From Ancistrus triradiatus (lineage: Eukaryota > Chordata > Actinopteri > Siluriformes > Loricariidae): a DNA stretch of 64,000 nt. Positions 36,801 to 41,149 of this stretch are shown one piece after another (the first letter of the stretch is position 1; every line of letters begins with the position of its first letter). Below the pieces are notes generated by a model, which was given only the letters and a program-made list of their open reading frames with translations, made no database searches and was not told the origin of the DNA. The stretch spans positions 248,001 to 312,000 of the forward strand of contig JAJAGP010000224.1 of assembly GCA_025084515.1 (NCBI GenBank). Direction: 5' to 3'. A program made the position numbers and the translations under genes.

Positions 36801-39800
36801 TTGTTTATTTGTCATTTTCAGGGTTTAATCTAACAAAACATGAGGATTGTGACAGGGTATGGTGATTTTCTGTAGCCACTGTAATTGGTGACATTTGTGG
36901 ATATTTCTTGTAGTCTTGAAACTTGTGGACGAAAATGTTTTTCATTAACTTATGTTAGGTTGCAATTTCTCTCTACTTCCTCAGGGATTCACTGACCACT
37001 CAGGGCTTGGTGAAAATTGAATTTTTACTGCAGATGTTTTGGCCAAAGGAGAGGCTATTTCCAAATGTATGCATCCAGAGATCACTAGATGTTACTGGAA
37101 GTCTTTGACAAGCAAAAATGGTGTAGTTGTCACACTATATGGTGGTGTTTTCCAGTTTCCCCAGTGTTCCTATTTTTAACTGGAAACAATGTTAGAATAC
37201 TTGGTGTTATTTGCTCTTTGAAGTACCACTAGGTTTTCATTGAACATCTGGCTGCATCTGCCTCTGTATAGCTTCCCATGGTTGGATCTAACATCAGGAC
37301 AATGATTCAAATCATACAGTGGGCCCCAAAAGTCTGAGAGCACTGGTGAAAATGGTCATTTGGATCTTTTTGGAGAAGGATTTATATTGCAGCAGGACAA
37401 TGACCCAAAATACATGTCAAAGCCTTGCAAAAACTACTTCAAGGAGTGCAGACTGTCATCCTCTTCAGTCACGTGACCTAATCCCTATCTATCAATTCTG
37501 GGTTGACTTGAAGAGAGAGAAAACCAAGCATTAAGTAACATCACAAGATGCTGTTTGAAATATTGTGAAATTAAATGCTGGGATAATATGGATCAGATTT
37601 TGTCAGTTTGAGTGTATTATGTCATTACAGCAACAAACGAAATATACCAAATACTTTTTTTCAGTGATTCAGTGCTTCCTTTAATTTTTATTTTCATTAT
37701 ACAATTTCTAATGACCATTAAAAATTGTATTTAAATTGAGAAAAATGCCACATAGAAACATTTTCACTAGCGGTATCAGACTTCTTTTGAATTTCAATGA
37801 AGTACTGAATTATTGATTATTTTTTACATTATTGTATTCAATATTTTATTTTTCTGTTGCTATTTGCTTAGTTTCTGTTTTTGAACTATTACTACAAACT
37901 GATTTGACTAGATAAATTAGTTTAATTCTTACATTTATCATCTAAGCCACCCAAGGATGATGGGTTCTTTTTTGAGTCTTGGTCCTCCAAAAGTTTCTTC
38001 CTTATAACGTTTAGGACGTTTTTATTTGCCCCCGTCGGCCTAGCCTTGCTCAGTTTGGTATTGGCCCTATATATTAGAAGATAATCTAAAATTGGAATGC
38101 TGCTTTGAGACAATGCTCCATTGTATAAAGCAGTATATAAATAAATCTGACTTGACTTGGCTTATTTAGTAGATGCTCAGATATCCTGCTTTGCATTCTC
38201 TTATCTTATTAATTATTATAGGAGAACAATATGTGCTCTTAAGTTGGCAAAGAGTGTACTACATGCAGGAGTGCCATTACCTGTTTCACATGTACACTCA
38301 CCACTGACTTTATGAAGTACACTTCCTTGTTTCTACACTCATTGTCCATTTTATCAGTTCTACTTACCATAGACATGCACTTTGTAGTTCTACTATTACA
38401 GACTGTAGTCCATCTGTTTCTCTACATACTTTGTTCCCCTTTACTCTGTTATTTAATGATCAGGAATCCCACAGTACTGTAATTGTACAAAGTGATTTTA
38501 CAGTGTATGGTCTGTGGAACTGATCAAATGGACAATGAGTGCAGCAACAAGGAAGTGTACCTAAATAATGTGGTTTTGTAAAAAATAAAAAGAAGAAAAA
38601 CGGAAACAATTGTTTCATAATCGTTTTGTTTTTTCTTAATAAATGTGCACCAATAAATAGGTAGATTTCTTTACTTTCACGCTTCTTTAATTTAATCACC
38701 TTCTCCTGGTTTGGTCCCTATCAGACAGTGTACTGCAGTGGTTCTCATACTCTGCTCATCTTAATGTTATCCTTATGCTTGTGTGTTACATTTCAGATCC
38801 AAAAGATGAAGTGACTAATGAAGCAGAAAAACCTGATACTGGTATGTTAATCATGGCATTAATATGCACTATAGGTATTCTTATATCATGTAAACAGCCT
38901 CTTAGAAATCTTAACCCTACCATTCTGTTCACTACTTAGCAATAGATGTCCCTCAACTCCAGGCCAGCACATTTCGTTTACCATTGTAAATGTTTTTGTA
39001 TACTTAATAGAACTGTCTCTGAAATGGTAGCACTATGTCTATAACTTATTCAACAATTTTCAATTATTACAGTTATTAACAATTGTTCTTACAGGTTGAA
39101 AACTGGCCTCCGATATAACTGTGATGTAACCTGATACTAATGTAACATGATTCTAAACTACTACATATGGCACCACATATACTTTAACCTAGATATCTCT
39201 TTATTCATATATATGTACATCTGGTCTCGGCCTTGGCCACTCCTGGTCTTGGTCTTGACTTGGACTCAGCTCTTGCGGTCTTGACTCCAGCACTACCAAA
39301 TACTGACTGTAGCACATTGGATGCTGTGTACATTTGTACACCCTGACAAACAGATCACCACTAAAAATAAGTGTTTCATTGCCAGTACAGCAGTACATTT
39401 ACAGTGTTTAGCATCTTACAGCTGGTACAATTATACATAGTACAGTGCCTTGCTCAAGGTCCAACAGTAGCAGCTTGACTGGACCGTCTGGTCAGTTGTC
39501 CAGTACCTTAAGGACCACAGTCCATGGAGTAACACTGTACTAGCATGATAGTGTGGGTGACACTGGTATAGGCTTCATGTACATTTTGTGTACGTGTGTA
39601 AATAATCTCCCTCATTCTGTCTCTTATATACAGAGTGTGAAGAGGAGGAGACGTCAAAAGGCTCGGTGTGGACGTTTGGACAGCACGGTGGCACCATGCT
39701 CATGACGCTGGACCCTATCCTGATCACCATCATCGTGATGAGTGCTGTTGGCGTTCTGTTGGGGGCCGTGTGCGGCGTGGTGCTCTACTGCGCCTGCTCT

Positions 39801-39914
39801 CACAACCCAGAGAGAAACCTTTCTGCCCTTGAGAACTACAACTTTGAGCTGGTGGATGGCCTCAAGCTCAAGAAGGACAAAGTGAGCGCACAGAAATCCT
39901 ACACGGAGGCGTGA
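3171..39914 (+). CDS. nrp1: Neuropilin-1, 5'-incomplete, 15 exon positions (whole-locus entry)
   Basis: Neuropilin-1 is a type I membrane co-receptor for class 3 semaphorins and VEGF, acting with plexins and VEGF receptors in axon guidance and angiogenesis. Joining the exons listed separately (3171-3352, 4693-4920, 6675-6842, 8534-8697, 19064-19219, 20628-20772, 21163-21491, 23195-23339, 24269-24439, 24572-24616, 29329-29475, 29730-30190, 31852-31948 or 35161-35257, 38797-38841, 39634-39914) keeps one frame and yields 920 residues plus stop. Order: CUB1 (second half), CUB2, b1, b2, linker, MAM, transmembrane helix (about 856-879), short tail. It is NRP1 rather than NRP2 because the tail has the NRP1-type NYNFELVDG-LKLKKDK stretch; I recall NRP2 as different there. 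Human NRP1 is 923 residues; about 80 N-terminal residues are missing here, so the full protein would be near 1000, longer because of MAM and linker inserts. Paralogue a or b is not decided. Confidence 0.95.
3438..3730. repeat. Compound microsatellite: (GT)n, (GA)n, (GAGT)n
   Basis: GT run 3438-3480, GA run 3481-3511, then GAGT repeats from about 3597 to 3650 with GT/GC variants to 3730. Reverse-strand open frames of Ser-Leu-His-Thr repeats here are only microsatellite translations. Confidence 0.95.
3512..3812. repeat. Direct duplication of an 80-base unit around the microsatellite
   Basis: 3512-3595 and 3729-3812 align: both have CAGG-TTT-GG-AA-GTGGCATGGTT, then AACATG/AACCATGTT and AATGGAA, each followed by a TG-rich tract. 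The GAGT array lies between them. Confidence 0.7.
4083..4440. mobile_element. Small inverted-repeat element, family M (copy 1)
   Basis: Shares GCACTTTGTAGTTCTRCAAT, TCCATCTGTTTCTCTACATA and GTGGTGGATCATTCT with copies at 38293-38575, 41150-41915, 54570-55040 and 61335-61660. Fuller copies have inverted ends, so this is a non-autonomous DNA-type element; the superfamily is not identified. This copy lacks its right end. Confidence 0.65.
4693..4920 (+). CDS. nrp1: nrp1 exon: first part of CUB2
   Basis: Residues 61-136. CUB2 starts at VTEC (Cys64), continues GVIRTPGFPDKYPNNLEC and ends LEIWDGIPY. Human NRP1 has GVIKSPGFPEKYPNSLEC and LEIWDGFPD in the same places. The acceptor is CCCCAG at 4687-4692. 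I place the donor at CA|GTGGGG (4921) because the split codon A|TT then joins the next exon as Ile-Gly-Pro-His-Ile-Gly, matching human Val-Gly-Pro-His-Ile-Gly. The donor is weak and sits in a run of G (4922-4928, then 4933-4945), where sequencing errors are likely. Reading on past 4920 gives a meaningless GGVFGGGG tail. The frame choice is firm; the exact donor base is slightly less so. Confidence 0.92.
5651..6226. mobile_element. Deletion derivative of a Tc1-like element (family G)
   Basis: Left end CAACCCCGAATCAGAAAAAG after TA; right end is its inverse (TTTTCTGATTTTGGGTTTG at about 6208-6226). The inside keeps the start of the autonomous element (GTAATCATGATTTGGT, AGCAGCATCTAGGAAAGGC) but not a transposase. 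A related, longer relic lies at 57716-58372 on the other strand. Confidence 0.75.
6566..6672 (+). repeat. (CT)n/(TCCC)n tract forming the polypyrimidine tract of an nrp1 acceptor
   Basis: About 100 bases of CT repeat with CCC interruptions end directly at the TCAG acceptor (6671-6674). It therefore doubles as the splice pyrimidine tract and is likely length-variable. Confidence 0.9.
6675..6842 (+). CDS. nrp1: nrp1 exon: end of CUB2
   Basis: Residues 137-192. It contains GPHIGRYCG, then GILSLTIHTDSAIIKEGFSANYSI, nearly the human CUB2 end (GPHIGRYCG, TDSAIAKEGFSANYSV). The acceptor is TCTCAG at 6669-6674 after a very long CT tract (6566-6672). The donor is CCA|GTTAGT at 6843. Phase 1 to phase 1. 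The tail NTPEPSHDEA is the linker into b1 and, as usual for linkers, is poorly conserved. Confidence 0.95.
6947..7010. repeat. (ATT)n microsatellite
   Basis: About 21 uninterrupted ATT units. Confidence 0.97.
7100..7530. mobile_element. Decayed Tc1-like remains
   Basis: TTAGTATTTGTTATGTTCCACC and TTTTGCTGTAATAACTCCAT resemble the element at 25191-25570. The end (GTTATTGCTGCACAAGGGAG) resembles the 3' part of the element at 21620-22925. Too worn to set borders. Confidence 0.4.
7983..8250. repeat. Dispersed fish repeat (AATCAGAATCAG type)
   Basis: Begins ATCATCAGAATCAGAATCAG, then TATTCACCAAGTATGTTTACA and GGGATTTGTTC, a block I recognise from many fish genomes, probably a retroposon tail. 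Class uncertain. Confidence 0.5.
8534..8697 (+). CDS. nrp1: nrp1 exon: first half of b1 (FV/VIII, discoidin-like)
   Basis: Residues 193-247. It begins NECLTPLGMESGEISDERITASSQY and ends NGWTPSDDSQREWIQ. Cys195 corresponds to human Cys275, which opens the b1 disulfide. Tyr217, Trp221, Thr236 and Asp240 correspond to human Tyr297, Trp301, Thr316 and Asp320, part of the pocket that binds the C-terminal Arg of VEGF-A and processed semaphorins. The acceptor is TTGCAG at 8528-8533 and the donor ACAG|GTAGAG at 8698. It ends in phase 0 at Gln, as in other neuropilins. Confidence 0.97.
9588..10290. repeat. Dispersed repeat, family P (copy 1), split by a SINE
   Basis: Shares GGGGCA-ACACAGAATTT, TGTACCCC-CTGCTT, TATACGGTTATAAGTGGCCA and GGAAAGATGCTGGGGCATT with 28430-28930, in order. 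The SINE at 9708-9918 interrupts it, so it is older than the SINE. Confidence 0.7.
9708..9918 (+). mobile_element. tRNA-derived SINE with 9-base target duplication
   Basis: Head GGTGGCTCAGTGGGTAGCAC and GGTCCTGGGTTTGATCTC resemble tRNA A and B boxes. The body has GTGGAGTCTACATGTCCTCC and CACAGTCCAAAAACATGC. It is flanked by GGTTTAACA on both sides (9699-9707 and 9919-9927), a clean sign of retroposition. A minus-strand relative is at 60690-60870. Confidence 0.82.
11371..11434. repeat. (AAT)n(ATT)n palindromic microsatellite
   Basis: About 13 AAT units pass directly into about 8 ATT units, making a perfect inverted repeat able to form a hairpin. Confidence 0.95.
11941..12245. repeat. GT and GA microsatellites
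   Basis: Interrupted GT arrays at 11944-12000 and 12129-12222, and a GA run at 12223-12243. The GG/TT interruptions look partly like read errors. Confidence 0.85.
12321..13913 (+). mobile_element. Tc1-like element, full span, dead (family C)
   Basis: Inverted repeats of about 210 bases: the left end has TATGAAAATTTTGGGCACCC and the right end its inverse (GGGTGCCCAAACTTTTTCATA, 13885-13905). Both inner parts carry matching GTGCATAAATTTGGGCACC / GGTGCCCAAATTTATGCACC. The whole is about 1.59 kb, the normal Tc1 size. Transposase is broken into pieces on the + strand. Confidence 0.85.
12649..13560 (+). pseudogene. Tc1-like transposase, frameshifted
   Basis: One piece (12649-12855) has the N-terminal helix-turn-helix region (SKQLSNGLKTKVIQHHGSGE, then KKLSQRFQLSVSTVRN). 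The next (12900-13316) has RLYGRVMQKKPFLQTRHKQS, then CTDETKMELFG with the first catalytic Asp. The frame then changes: HGGKRTQHS and SIMLWGCVASAG appear in another frame (13096-13338). The part with the last acidic residue (about 13470-13530, MNITENL) is also broken. No intact product. Confidence 0.85.
13999..14190 (+). mobile_element. tRNA-derived SINE, family S
   Basis: Has the B-box-like GGTTCAAATCC, then TTGGGTTCTTGAGCAGG, CACAATTGCTTGGATTGTAA and CTCTGGATAAGGG. The A-box side is partly lost. Confidence 0.75.
15715..16527. mobile_element. Inverted-repeat DNA element with another element inside
   Basis: Left TATGGCCAAAAGTATGTGCA (15718) and right CATACTTTTGGCCATA (16511-16526) are inverse and typical of a common fish Tc1-type element. 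Inside, CACTAGTGGTCTCATACTTT and TTTGCCCCACTGTA (to about 16335) is the end of a second element. Borders of the inner one are unclear on the left. Confidence 0.5.
16730..16800. repeat. (GT)n microsatellite with GA tail
   Basis: About 26 GT units, then AGTGTGTAAGAGAGAGAG. Confidence 0.97.
17173..17372 (+). mobile_element. tRNA-derived SINE, family S
   Basis: Near complete: A-box-like TGGTAGCCTAGCGG, B-box-like GGTTCAAATCC, body CTGCCACTGTTGGGTCCTTG, and tail TCTGCTAAATGCTGTAAATG. Same family at 13999, 23578, 24658, 39400, 41629 and 54024. Confidence 0.85.
18790..18930 (+). mobile_element. Worn tRNA-derived SINE fragment
   Basis: AGTGGTAGCTCAGTGGTTAA fits an A box; AGTTCAGGTCCTAGCTCTGC is a weak B box; then GCAAGGCCCTT. 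Poorly preserved. Confidence 0.5.
19064..19219 (+). CDS. nrp1: nrp1 exon: middle of b1, with binding-pocket loop
   Basis: Residues 248-299, VDLGFLRYVSAIGTQGAIS through IMIKEGTKHK. Ser266, Glu268, Thr269, Lys271 and Tyr273 fall exactly at human Ser346, Glu348, Thr349, Lys351 and Tyr353, which close over the C-terminal Arg carboxylate of the ligand. The binding site is therefore expected to work. Exon length is 156 nt, phase 0 to phase 0, with a pyrimidine-rich CTGTCAG acceptor and AAG|GTAGGG donor. The intron before it is the longest in the visible gene (about 10.4 kb). Confidence 0.97.
19220..20627 (+). other. nrp1 intron
   Basis: Mostly a dispersed element (19346-20240, family Q), then plain DNA and a short GT run (20591-20605) before the acceptor. 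Confidence 0.8.
19346..20240. repeat. Dispersed repeat, family Q (copy 1)
   Basis: Starts ACAGTGATACCTCAGTTCT. Its block GAGGGAGCACCTGTACAA, then GCATATAATGCCTTATACAG and CTGGAACAGATTAA recurs in copy 2 at 23788-24215. The copies sit in two different introns of this gene. Probably a non-autonomous DNA element. Confidence 0.65.
20628..20772 (+). CDS. nrp1: nrp1 exon: end of b1
   Basis: Residues 300-347, VFDGNHNPTDEVRAFFPKP through CMRFEIYGCKVS. Cys344 equals human Cys424 and would pair with Cys195 to close b1. Trp331 equals human Trp411, near the ligand pocket. The acceptor is TCTCAG (20622-20627) after a GT run and TTTTCCT tract; the donor is CAG|GTACCA at 20773. Phase 0 in, phase 1 out. Confidence 0.97.
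21163..21491 (+). CDS. nrp1: nrp1 exon: most of b2 (second FV/VIII domain)
   Basis: Residues 348-457. It opens with DTPCSSMLGMVSGQISDSQIS, where Cys351 equals human Cys431, the first b2 disulfide cysteine. It also contains LQGGKHRDKNVFVRRFRLAYS and NGSDW, which match the human b2 sequence. b2 supports b1 in VEGF and heparin binding; the Arg/Lys-rich strand is consistent with heparin contact. Acceptor TCCCAG at 21157-21162 after a TC/TG-rich tract; donor AAG|GTAAGC at 21492. At 329 nt it is the second-longest exon here. Confidence 0.97.
21492..23194 (+). other. nrp1 intron
   Basis: Mostly a dead Tc1-like element (21620-22925); the last 270 bases before the acceptor are plain AT-rich intron with a good pyrimidine tract. 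Confidence 0.85.
21620..22925 (+). mobile_element. Tc1-like element, dead (family B)
   Basis: Left part matches the 1942 copy (GTGGCAAAAG-ATGTGA, CCTCTAGGATTAGCAGTTAAT). Right end TTTTCAAGCACCACTG next to TA. Transposase remnants on the + strand include AACATGGTGGTGGTAGTATCATGGTT (22409-22434, with a stop in it) and CAAGAAAGTGACCCTAAGCACAC. The left outermost repeat is worn away. Confidence 0.78.
23195..23339 (+). CDS. nrp1: nrp1 exon: end of b2
   Basis: Residues 458-505, VFIGNQNYDTPEVRHF through RLELLGCDPQ. Cys502 is the partner of Cys351 and lies at human Cys583 with one residue missing in between. RVYPERG and LGLRMELLGC-like endings are typical of neuropilin b2. The acceptor CCACAG and donor CAGC|GTGAGT at 23340 are good. 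Phase 0 in, phase 1 out. Confidence 0.97.
23578..23790 (+). mobile_element. tRNA-derived SINE, family S
   Basis: TGGTAGCTGAGCGGCTAAGG (A box region), GGGTTCAAATCC (B box), TTGGGTCCTTGAGCAAGACC and GCTTGGATTGTAAGACTG. A short repeat of AAATCCCA follows the B box. Confidence 0.82.
23788..24215. repeat. Dispersed repeat, family Q (copy 2)
   Basis: Matches copy 1 (CGCATTTTGACCAG, CTCAGTTCATGATACA, GGGAGCACCTGTACAA). Its right end GTGCTCGGTACTTGTCCGAG then GTACCACTGTA preserves the outer end. Confidence 0.65.
24269..24439 (+). CDS. nrp1: nrp1 exon: b2-MAM linker, Thr/Ala-rich then acidic
   Basis: Residues 506-562. The first part, QSTTFPPTTTLVPTVRATANAVT and SPAAAAITTATE, is rich in Thr, Ala and Pro and looks like an O-glycosylated stalk. 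It then gives DCDDESATCHSGAS, matching human ECDDDQANCHSGTG. The Thr/Ala stretch is longer than in human NRP1 (roughly 20 extra residues by eye). Acceptor TCCTCCAG (24261-24268), donor ACAG|GTAACA at 24440, phase 1 to phase 1. Confidence 0.93.
24572..24616 (+). CDS. nrp1: nrp1 small linker exon (45 or 42 nt, NAGNAG acceptor)
   Basis: Residues 563-577, about AGTVAEPALEEDMLP. The acceptor reads ACAGCAG, so splicing at 24572 or 24575 would add or drop one Ala and keep the frame. The donor is CCTG|GTGAGA at 24617. Both ends are phase 1, so the exon can be skipped without a frameshift. The acidic sequence is not strongly conserved; I accept it because phase, splice sites and position fit the linker seen in human NRP1 before the MAM domain. 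Skipping it would also be in frame, so it may be alternative. Confidence 0.72.
24658..24845 (-). mobile_element. tRNA-derived SINE, family S, reverse
   Basis: CATTTAGCAGACGCTCTTAT at the left and GGGATTTGAACCCTGGACC toward the right are the reverse of the tail and B box; ends near AACCGCTACGCTTA. Confidence 0.82.
25191..27500 (-). mobile_element. Deletion-type Tc1-like element (family H) interrupted by other DNA
   Basis: Left end CCAAAAGTCTGAGACCACTAG (25196) and right end ACTAGTGGTCTCAGACTTTTG (27468-27488) are inverse. Next to the right end, read on the minus strand, the transposase part starts at CAGCAGGACAATGACCC, exactly as in the copy at 37318-37790. So the element had already lost its N-terminal half. 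The middle, including a LINE piece, came later. Confidence 0.65.
26026..26690 (-). mobile_element. Non-LTR retrotransposon 3' fragment (end of ORF2)
   Basis: The minus-strand frame 26060-26299 reads LRWFGHVQRRDSGYIGRRML and GKRRRGRPKRSY, then VEDVEDRWRWKRL. This GHVxRR...GRRxLxMExPGKRRRGRPKxR tail is common at the C-terminus of LINE reverse transcriptase polyproteins in fish. No reverse transcriptase core remains, so the piece is 5'-truncated. It continues, more worn, to about 26690. Confidence 0.8.
27963..28012. repeat. (CT)n microsatellite
   Basis: About 25 CT units. Confidence 0.97.
28430..28930. repeat. Dispersed repeat, family P (copy 2)
   Basis: Matches 9588-10290 without the SINE insert. 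GTTATACTGGGGCACACAC at the left and TGGGGCATGTGCCCCAGTAT at the right are partly inverse. Confidence 0.7.
29329..29475 (+). CDS. nrp1: nrp1 exon: start of MAM domain
   Basis: Residues 578-626. AYLWFNCNFGWEGSPSYCGW is the MAM entry; human has FNCEFGWGSHKTFCHW. Cys584 and the Cys in YCGW are the first two MAM cysteines. It continues VEWVIQSHTKPPKPQLPY. Acceptor GTGTAG at 29323-29328 after a poly-T tract, donor ACAG|GTGAGG at 29476, phase 1 to phase 1. MAM domains of neuropilin promote receptor oligomerisation. Confidence 0.93.
29730..30190 (+). CDS. nrp1: nrp1 exon: core of MAM domain with two charged inserts
   Basis: Residues 627-780. Conserved blocks are DEPGNFMYT (human GDGNFIYS), VARLVSVPVSAP, CLSFRYRFTG-NTSTLRI, LMWTMEWQDTKHWKEGRVLM and EKPYQ (human HWKEGRVLLHKSLKLYQ). 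Between GNFMYT and VARLVS there are 48 residues against 9 in human; between TLRI and LMW there are 35 against 12. Both inserts are rich in Glu, Arg, Lys and Ser, and the DNA is GA-rich (for example 29791-29845 and 30004-30104). The frame stays open throughout, and the inserts lack a pyrimidine tract, so they do not look like retained introns. Acceptor TTCATTAG (29722-29729), donor CAG|GTACAA at 30191; phase 1 in, 0 out. Confidence 0.9.
30191..31851 (+). other. nrp1 intron before the last MAM exon (first copy)
   Basis: Plain AT-rich DNA to about 30790, then block A (30790-31545, with a CAGA repeat 30868-30898 and a tRNA-like repeat near 31055-31200), a cut Tc1-like end (31547-31778) and the exon flank. 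Confidence 0.75.
31547..31778. mobile_element. Cut left end of a Tc1-like element (family A)
   Basis: CAGTGGTGCAAGAAAGTATTTGG after TA; runs about 230 bases to TTTGTAACATA, then jumps to exon-flank sequence. The copy at 33354 goes on through the whole element. Confidence 0.85.
31852..31948 (+). CDS. nrp1: nrp1 last MAM exon, copy 1 (probably assembly duplicate)
   Basis: Residues 781-812, VIIEGVVYDTSSGHILVSNV and RIAPELTGAECK. It matches the human MAM end (VIFEGEIGKGNLGGIAVDDI ... EDC). The Cys is the last MAM cysteine. Acceptor GCATTAG (31845-31851), donor AAAG|GTAAGC at 31949. At 97 nt it goes from phase 0 to phase 1. The same 97 bases recur at 35161-35257. Using both copies would give Gly-His-Tyr-stop right after the first, so only one can be used. 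This copy lies next to a truncated Tc1-like end (31547-31778) and is followed by a repeat of upstream intron sequence. Confidence 0.75.
33354..34672 (-). mobile_element. Tc1-like element, dead (family A)
   Basis: Ends CAGTGGGGGCAAAAAAGTA and TTTTTTACCCCACTG between TA (33352-33353, 34673-34674). The minus-strand frame 33992-34201 reads SKNPRPTRRDLMNDLQRAGT, then MWSDETKIELFG with the first catalytic Asp. Shorter than the 50195 copy by about 260 bases and full of indels. Confidence 0.85.
35161..35257 (+). CDS. nrp1: nrp1 last MAM exon, copy 2
   Basis: This is base-for-base the same 97 nt as 31852-31948, with the same GCATTAG acceptor and GTAAGC donor and near-identical flanks (31773-32582 versus about 35091-35890). 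It encodes residues 781-812 as an alternative to copy 1. It joins in phase to the exon at 38797 (G|AT = Asp). I cannot tell from sequence which copy is on the real chromosome; this one has the fuller left flank, including a nearly complete Tc1-like element. Confidence 0.78.
35884..36425 (+). repeat. Dispersed repeat, family R, with a gap inside
   Basis: AAGTCAAGTCAAGTCAGATC, then TTATATAGCGCTTTTTAC, GCATTGTCTCAAAGCAACTT and, after the gap, AGGAAGAAACCTTGGGAGGA. A repeat common in fish; reverse copies at 37918-38160 and 61070-61337. Confidence 0.75.
36014..36113. other. Assembly gap, 100 N, between identical flanks
   Basis: The 199 bases before it (35815-36013) equal the 199 bases after it (36114-36312), as far as I can read by eye. 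The gap therefore looks like two overlapping contig ends that were not merged. Confidence 0.97.
37318..37790 (+). mobile_element. Deletion-type Tc1-like element (family H)
   Basis: Left CCAAAAGTCTGAGAGCACTG, right TTTCACTAGCGGTATCAGAC (inverse). Directly after the left end comes TTGCAGCAGGACAATGACCC, the second-Asp region of the transposase, so the N-terminal half is lost. Same structure as 25191-27500. Confidence 0.75.
37918..38160 (-). repeat. Dispersed repeat, family R, reverse
   Basis: ATCATCTAAGCCACCCAAGG and GAGTCTTGGTCCTCC, ending ATAAATCTGACTTGACTTG. Confidence 0.7.
38293..38575. mobile_element. Short family M element
   Basis: Left CACTCACCACTGACTTTATG, right GTACCTAAATAATGTGG as a worn inverse. 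The centre of longer copies is missing. Confidence 0.6.
38797..38841 (+). CDS. nrp1: nrp1 small juxtamembrane exon
   Basis: Residues 813-827, DPKDEVTNEAEKPDT, an acidic linker between MAM and membrane. In human NRP1 the same place holds a Lys/Glu/Asp-rich linker with no fixed sequence. The exon is 45 nt with phase 1 at both ends, so it can be skipped in frame. Acceptor CATTTCAG (38789-38796), donor ACTG|GTATGT at 38842. Support is phase and splice-site strength more than homology. Confidence 0.75.
38842..39633 (+). other. nrp1 last intron
   Basis: Plain AT-rich DNA with a worn reverse SINE at 39400-39530 (TTGCTCAAGGTCCAACAGTA, GTCCAGTACCTTAAGG). No exon sign. Confidence 0.8.
39634..39914 (+). 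CDS. nrp1: nrp1 last coding exon: transmembrane helix and tail
   Basis: Residues 828-920 and TGA (39912-39914). An acidic stub (ECEEEETSKG) leads to LDPILITIIVMSAVGVLLGA, nearly the human membrane segment. The helix keeps Gly867-Gly871-Gly875, the spaced glycines linked to neuropilin dimerisation. Then come a Cys-rich CAC, RNLSALENYNFELVDG and KLKKDK. The last residues are SYTEA; human ends YSEA. That end is the ligand for the PDZ protein GIPC/synectin, and Thr for Ser should still fit. Acceptor TATACAG (39627-39633). The juxtamembrane Trp-His-Asn-Gly-Met region of human is shortened to SHNPE. Confidence 0.97.
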
Positions 39915-40298
39915 GGGCCAACGACTGCTGGAAACCAGACGAGCACTGAATGAAAGCTTGCGTGGAAATCCTTCAGTAACATTTTTGGGCCCGATATTTG
40001 GTCGTTCAAAACTGAGCCATGCTTTTCTCAGGATATGCAGTGAGAGGGACTGACCTCCAGAGGGTGCTGTAAAGGAAAACTGTGTACAGTCTAGTGGTGA
40101 TTGTCACATTTACTTGTCTGGGTTTTTTGTTGTTTTGTTTTATTGATTACAAGGATGCTGGTAATGTGACCAATCAAGATGAAAGTATTTATCATCTCTA
40201 CAAGTTACAAATTCTGTGAAGTGTGTAGAGAGAGACACTAACCATTGTAGTGTAGGACTGTCTTTACTATATTCATGCTTTTGTGCCTGTGGGTGTGG

Positions 40299-40332
<34 letters not shown>

Positions 40333-40387
40333 TTGAGAGAGAGAGTGATTAAAAGGCATGTACTTGTGTGAATGTGAGTTTTTCTGC

Positions 40388-40390
<3 letters not shown>

Positions 40391-40447
<57 letters not shown>
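40391..40447. repeat. (GT)n microsatellite in the nrp1 3' UTR
   Basis: About 28 GT units, preceded by GT and GA runs at 40294-40338. Confidence 0.97.
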
Positions 40448-40448
<1 letters not shown>

Positions 40449-41024
40449 CGATTTGAATAGTGCCTTTTTACATGTTTCTGTTGCCTTTCCACACCTGGTC
40501 TCACTTCAGTCCTCATCCTCAAGGCATAAAGGACGTTTGGATTGGTCTGGGTTAGCAAAAGGAATGTTTTATTTTACAGATGGATTGTGTAATGAATGTG
40601 CCATTACAAGAGGTCACAGATAAGTGTCCGGACAGCTTGTAGACAAAGTGGAAGATGTGACTACAGAAAAGAAGACTTGTCTGTCATTGCACTGAGAAAT
40701 TGTATTTATATAAGACTTTCTTTATTCCTTAAAAATTGTGGTTTAAAATACAGATATATTGCCAAAATACAACTAATACAGAGCTTTTGTCACTGATCAG
40801 CCACAAACCCCCATTGTATACCATTGTCACTCGCCCGCTGTTTTCCATTTCATAAACTTGTCTGCCGGTGATTTTATGAAGTTGTGAACTTTTTAACTGT
40901 TTGTAGTGCAGTAGGAATCAAAGGACGAGAGAGTATTTTTAAAGTACCAGAAATACACTGTCCAGTCTTTTCAGTCTTTTCAGCACACTCCTTCAATGAC
41001 TACTACATTCCAAAGAGTGGATTA

Positions 41025-41030
41025 AATAAA
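41025..41030 (+). promoter_or_regulatory. Candidate polyadenylation signal of nrp1
   Basis: AATAAA, followed within 40 bases by a GT-rich element (GTGTTTATT, TGTGTTTGTTAG). It is the first canonical hexamer after the stop codon. Confidence 0.5.
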
Positions 41031-41149
41031 GTGTTTATTAAGGTGCTGCATTGCAATGTGTTTGTTAGTAGAAGGTAAGGATCTGTGTATCAGGACTGAT
41101 GGAGGGTGTACTGTACTGTACAACAGTCTCAGGCATTCTGTGTTTCAGT

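Larger units (their letters stand above)
35258..38796 (+). other. nrp1 intron
   Basis: Contains the false gap and duplicated repeat ends (35815-36312), a plain stretch (36430-37310), a family H element (37318-37790), a family R repeat (37918-38160) and a family M element (38293-38575). Confidence 0.8.
39915..41055 (+). other. nrp1: nrp1 3' untranslated region (end estimated)
   Basis: This follows the TGA and stays free of other genes. It holds a GT run and GA run at 40294-40338, a long GT run at 40391-40447 and AT-rich patches. The first canonical AATAAA is at 41025-41030, with a GT-rich stretch (41041-41070) after it, so cleavage near 41050 is plausible. An earlier weak ATTAAA at about 40348 could also be used. 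Open frames in the GT repeat are noise. Confidence 0.55.
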
